A stretch of DNA of 50,759 nucleotides from assembly GCA_021803035.1 (NCBI GenBank), contig JAJZME010000039.1, forward strand, positions 1 through 50,759, written 5' to 3'. Position 1 is the first letter of the stretch, and each line of letters begins with the position of its first letter. The stretch comes from Acidobacteriota bacterium. GTDB taxonomy: Bacteria; Acidobacteriota; Terriglobia; Terriglobales; Acidobacteriaceae. The position numbers and the translations under genes are program-made. Shown piece after piece: positions 50,454 to 50,759 of the stretch. The notes beneath the pieces were generated by a model, which worked only from the letters and a program-made list of their open reading frames with translations, had not been told where the DNA came from and ran no database searches.

Positions 50454-50759
50454 GACTGTATTTTAGGCGACCGGCAGCCAAGGGACGAAAGGCAGCTTTC
50501 AGCTTACCGGGTGAGGGAATGGGCTTCGGGTTTCATCGCCGGAGCTTCTGGATCGCGCCGCCTTGTAACTAGCTACGGCCTGGTGCGGTTTCAGAGCCGG
50601 AACCGGAGGCCTGGGATATGCATATTGGGTTGGCAAGAAAATTAACGGCAAACAATTCTGTGGAAAAGAAAATATTTATAGGGGGGTGGGTGCGTTCAAG
50701 CCTCCGGTTGCGGCGGCTTCATCGCGTAGAGAGCGCTCTGCGCTCGCTGAGGGTGTGGG
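50454..50759. other. Non-coding region upstream of ribE
   Basis: About 300 bases up to the window edge with no recognisable gene. It holds the 14-base motif at 50492-50505 and an AT-rich patch near 50640-50680 that might be a promoter. No FMN-riboswitch consensus was found by eye. Confidence 0.45.
50492..50505 (-). repeat. AAGCTGAAAGCTGC motif upstream of ribE
   Basis: Identical on the minus strand to the motif before nth (15157-15170), at a nearly identical distance from the start codon. See that entry for the interpretation. Confidence 0.45.

Noticed and set aside
50454..50759. Possible FMN riboswitch upstream of ribE
   Set aside because: I looked for the conserved riboswitch core and did not find it.

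Overview
The window is about 50.8 kb of GC-rich bacterial DNA that reads as Acidobacteriota (probably the Terriglobia/Acidobacteriaceae side). Reasons: a surface protein of the VWFA-related type described from Acidobacteria, a bc-caa3 respiratory operon with a cytochrome b-cytochrome c fusion, a stand-alone pilMNO/pilB/pilC-type assembly cluster, a Tad cluster with TadG-like exoproteins, and small TIG/kelch-like lipoproteins. Assignment is by protein recognition only; no search was run.

Layout. 1-242: right end of an ISAs1-family element. 705-3812: exported rubrerythrin-like protein, SDR oxidoreductase, membrane diguanylate cyclase. 4100-12111: one tightly overlapping operon for a quinol-to-oxygen chain: ctaC (CuA plus haem c), ctaD, ctaE, a subunit-IV-like membrane protein, a dihaem lipoprotein cytochrome c, a Rieske protein, a b6-type cytochrome b fused to cytochrome c, and CtaG. 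12121-15114: GNAT acetyltransferase, S10 carboxypeptidase, endonuclease III. 15616-27091 (minus): a Tad/Flp-type secretion cluster in the order tadV, cpaE/tadZ, tadA, tadB, tadC, a 31-residue membrane peptide, a DUF192-PilZ-like protein, three tandem TadG-like exoproteins, a collapsed 42-codon TadG-like remnant and two TadE-like minor pilins. A sigma-54 type activator (27512-28900) is divergent from it across a 420-bp control region with a perfect 11-bp dyad. 29534-42170: a mixed stretch with a TIG/kelch-like lipoprotein, Gfo/Idh/MocA dehydrogenase, KdpD/KdpE-like two-component pair, OxyR, a DUF5519-like protein, Zn alcohol dehydrogenase, SpoIVB-like S55 peptidase divergent from a VWFA-related protein, two paralogous small membrane proteins tail to tail, and an A-type Fe-S carrier. 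42370-49392 (minus): a second envelope machine (pilC, pilB, pilM, pilN, pilO, pilP-like, pseudopilin with a 24-bp tandem repeat). 49554-50453: a decayed PIN-domain toxin fragment and ribE.

How the parts may work together. The respiratory operon encodes electron transfer from quinol through Rieske/cytochrome b, up to four c haems and CuA to an A-type haem-copper oxidase, suggesting a supercomplex. The two minus-strand clusters encode separate inner-membrane assembly motors, neither with its outer-membrane secretin in the window; the Tad cluster also lacks an Flp pilin here, so partner genes must lie elsewhere or be absent. The most unusual area is the TadG-like tandem array with homologous spacers and its shrunken fourth copy, under a probable sigma-54 activator whose receiver domain looks degenerate.
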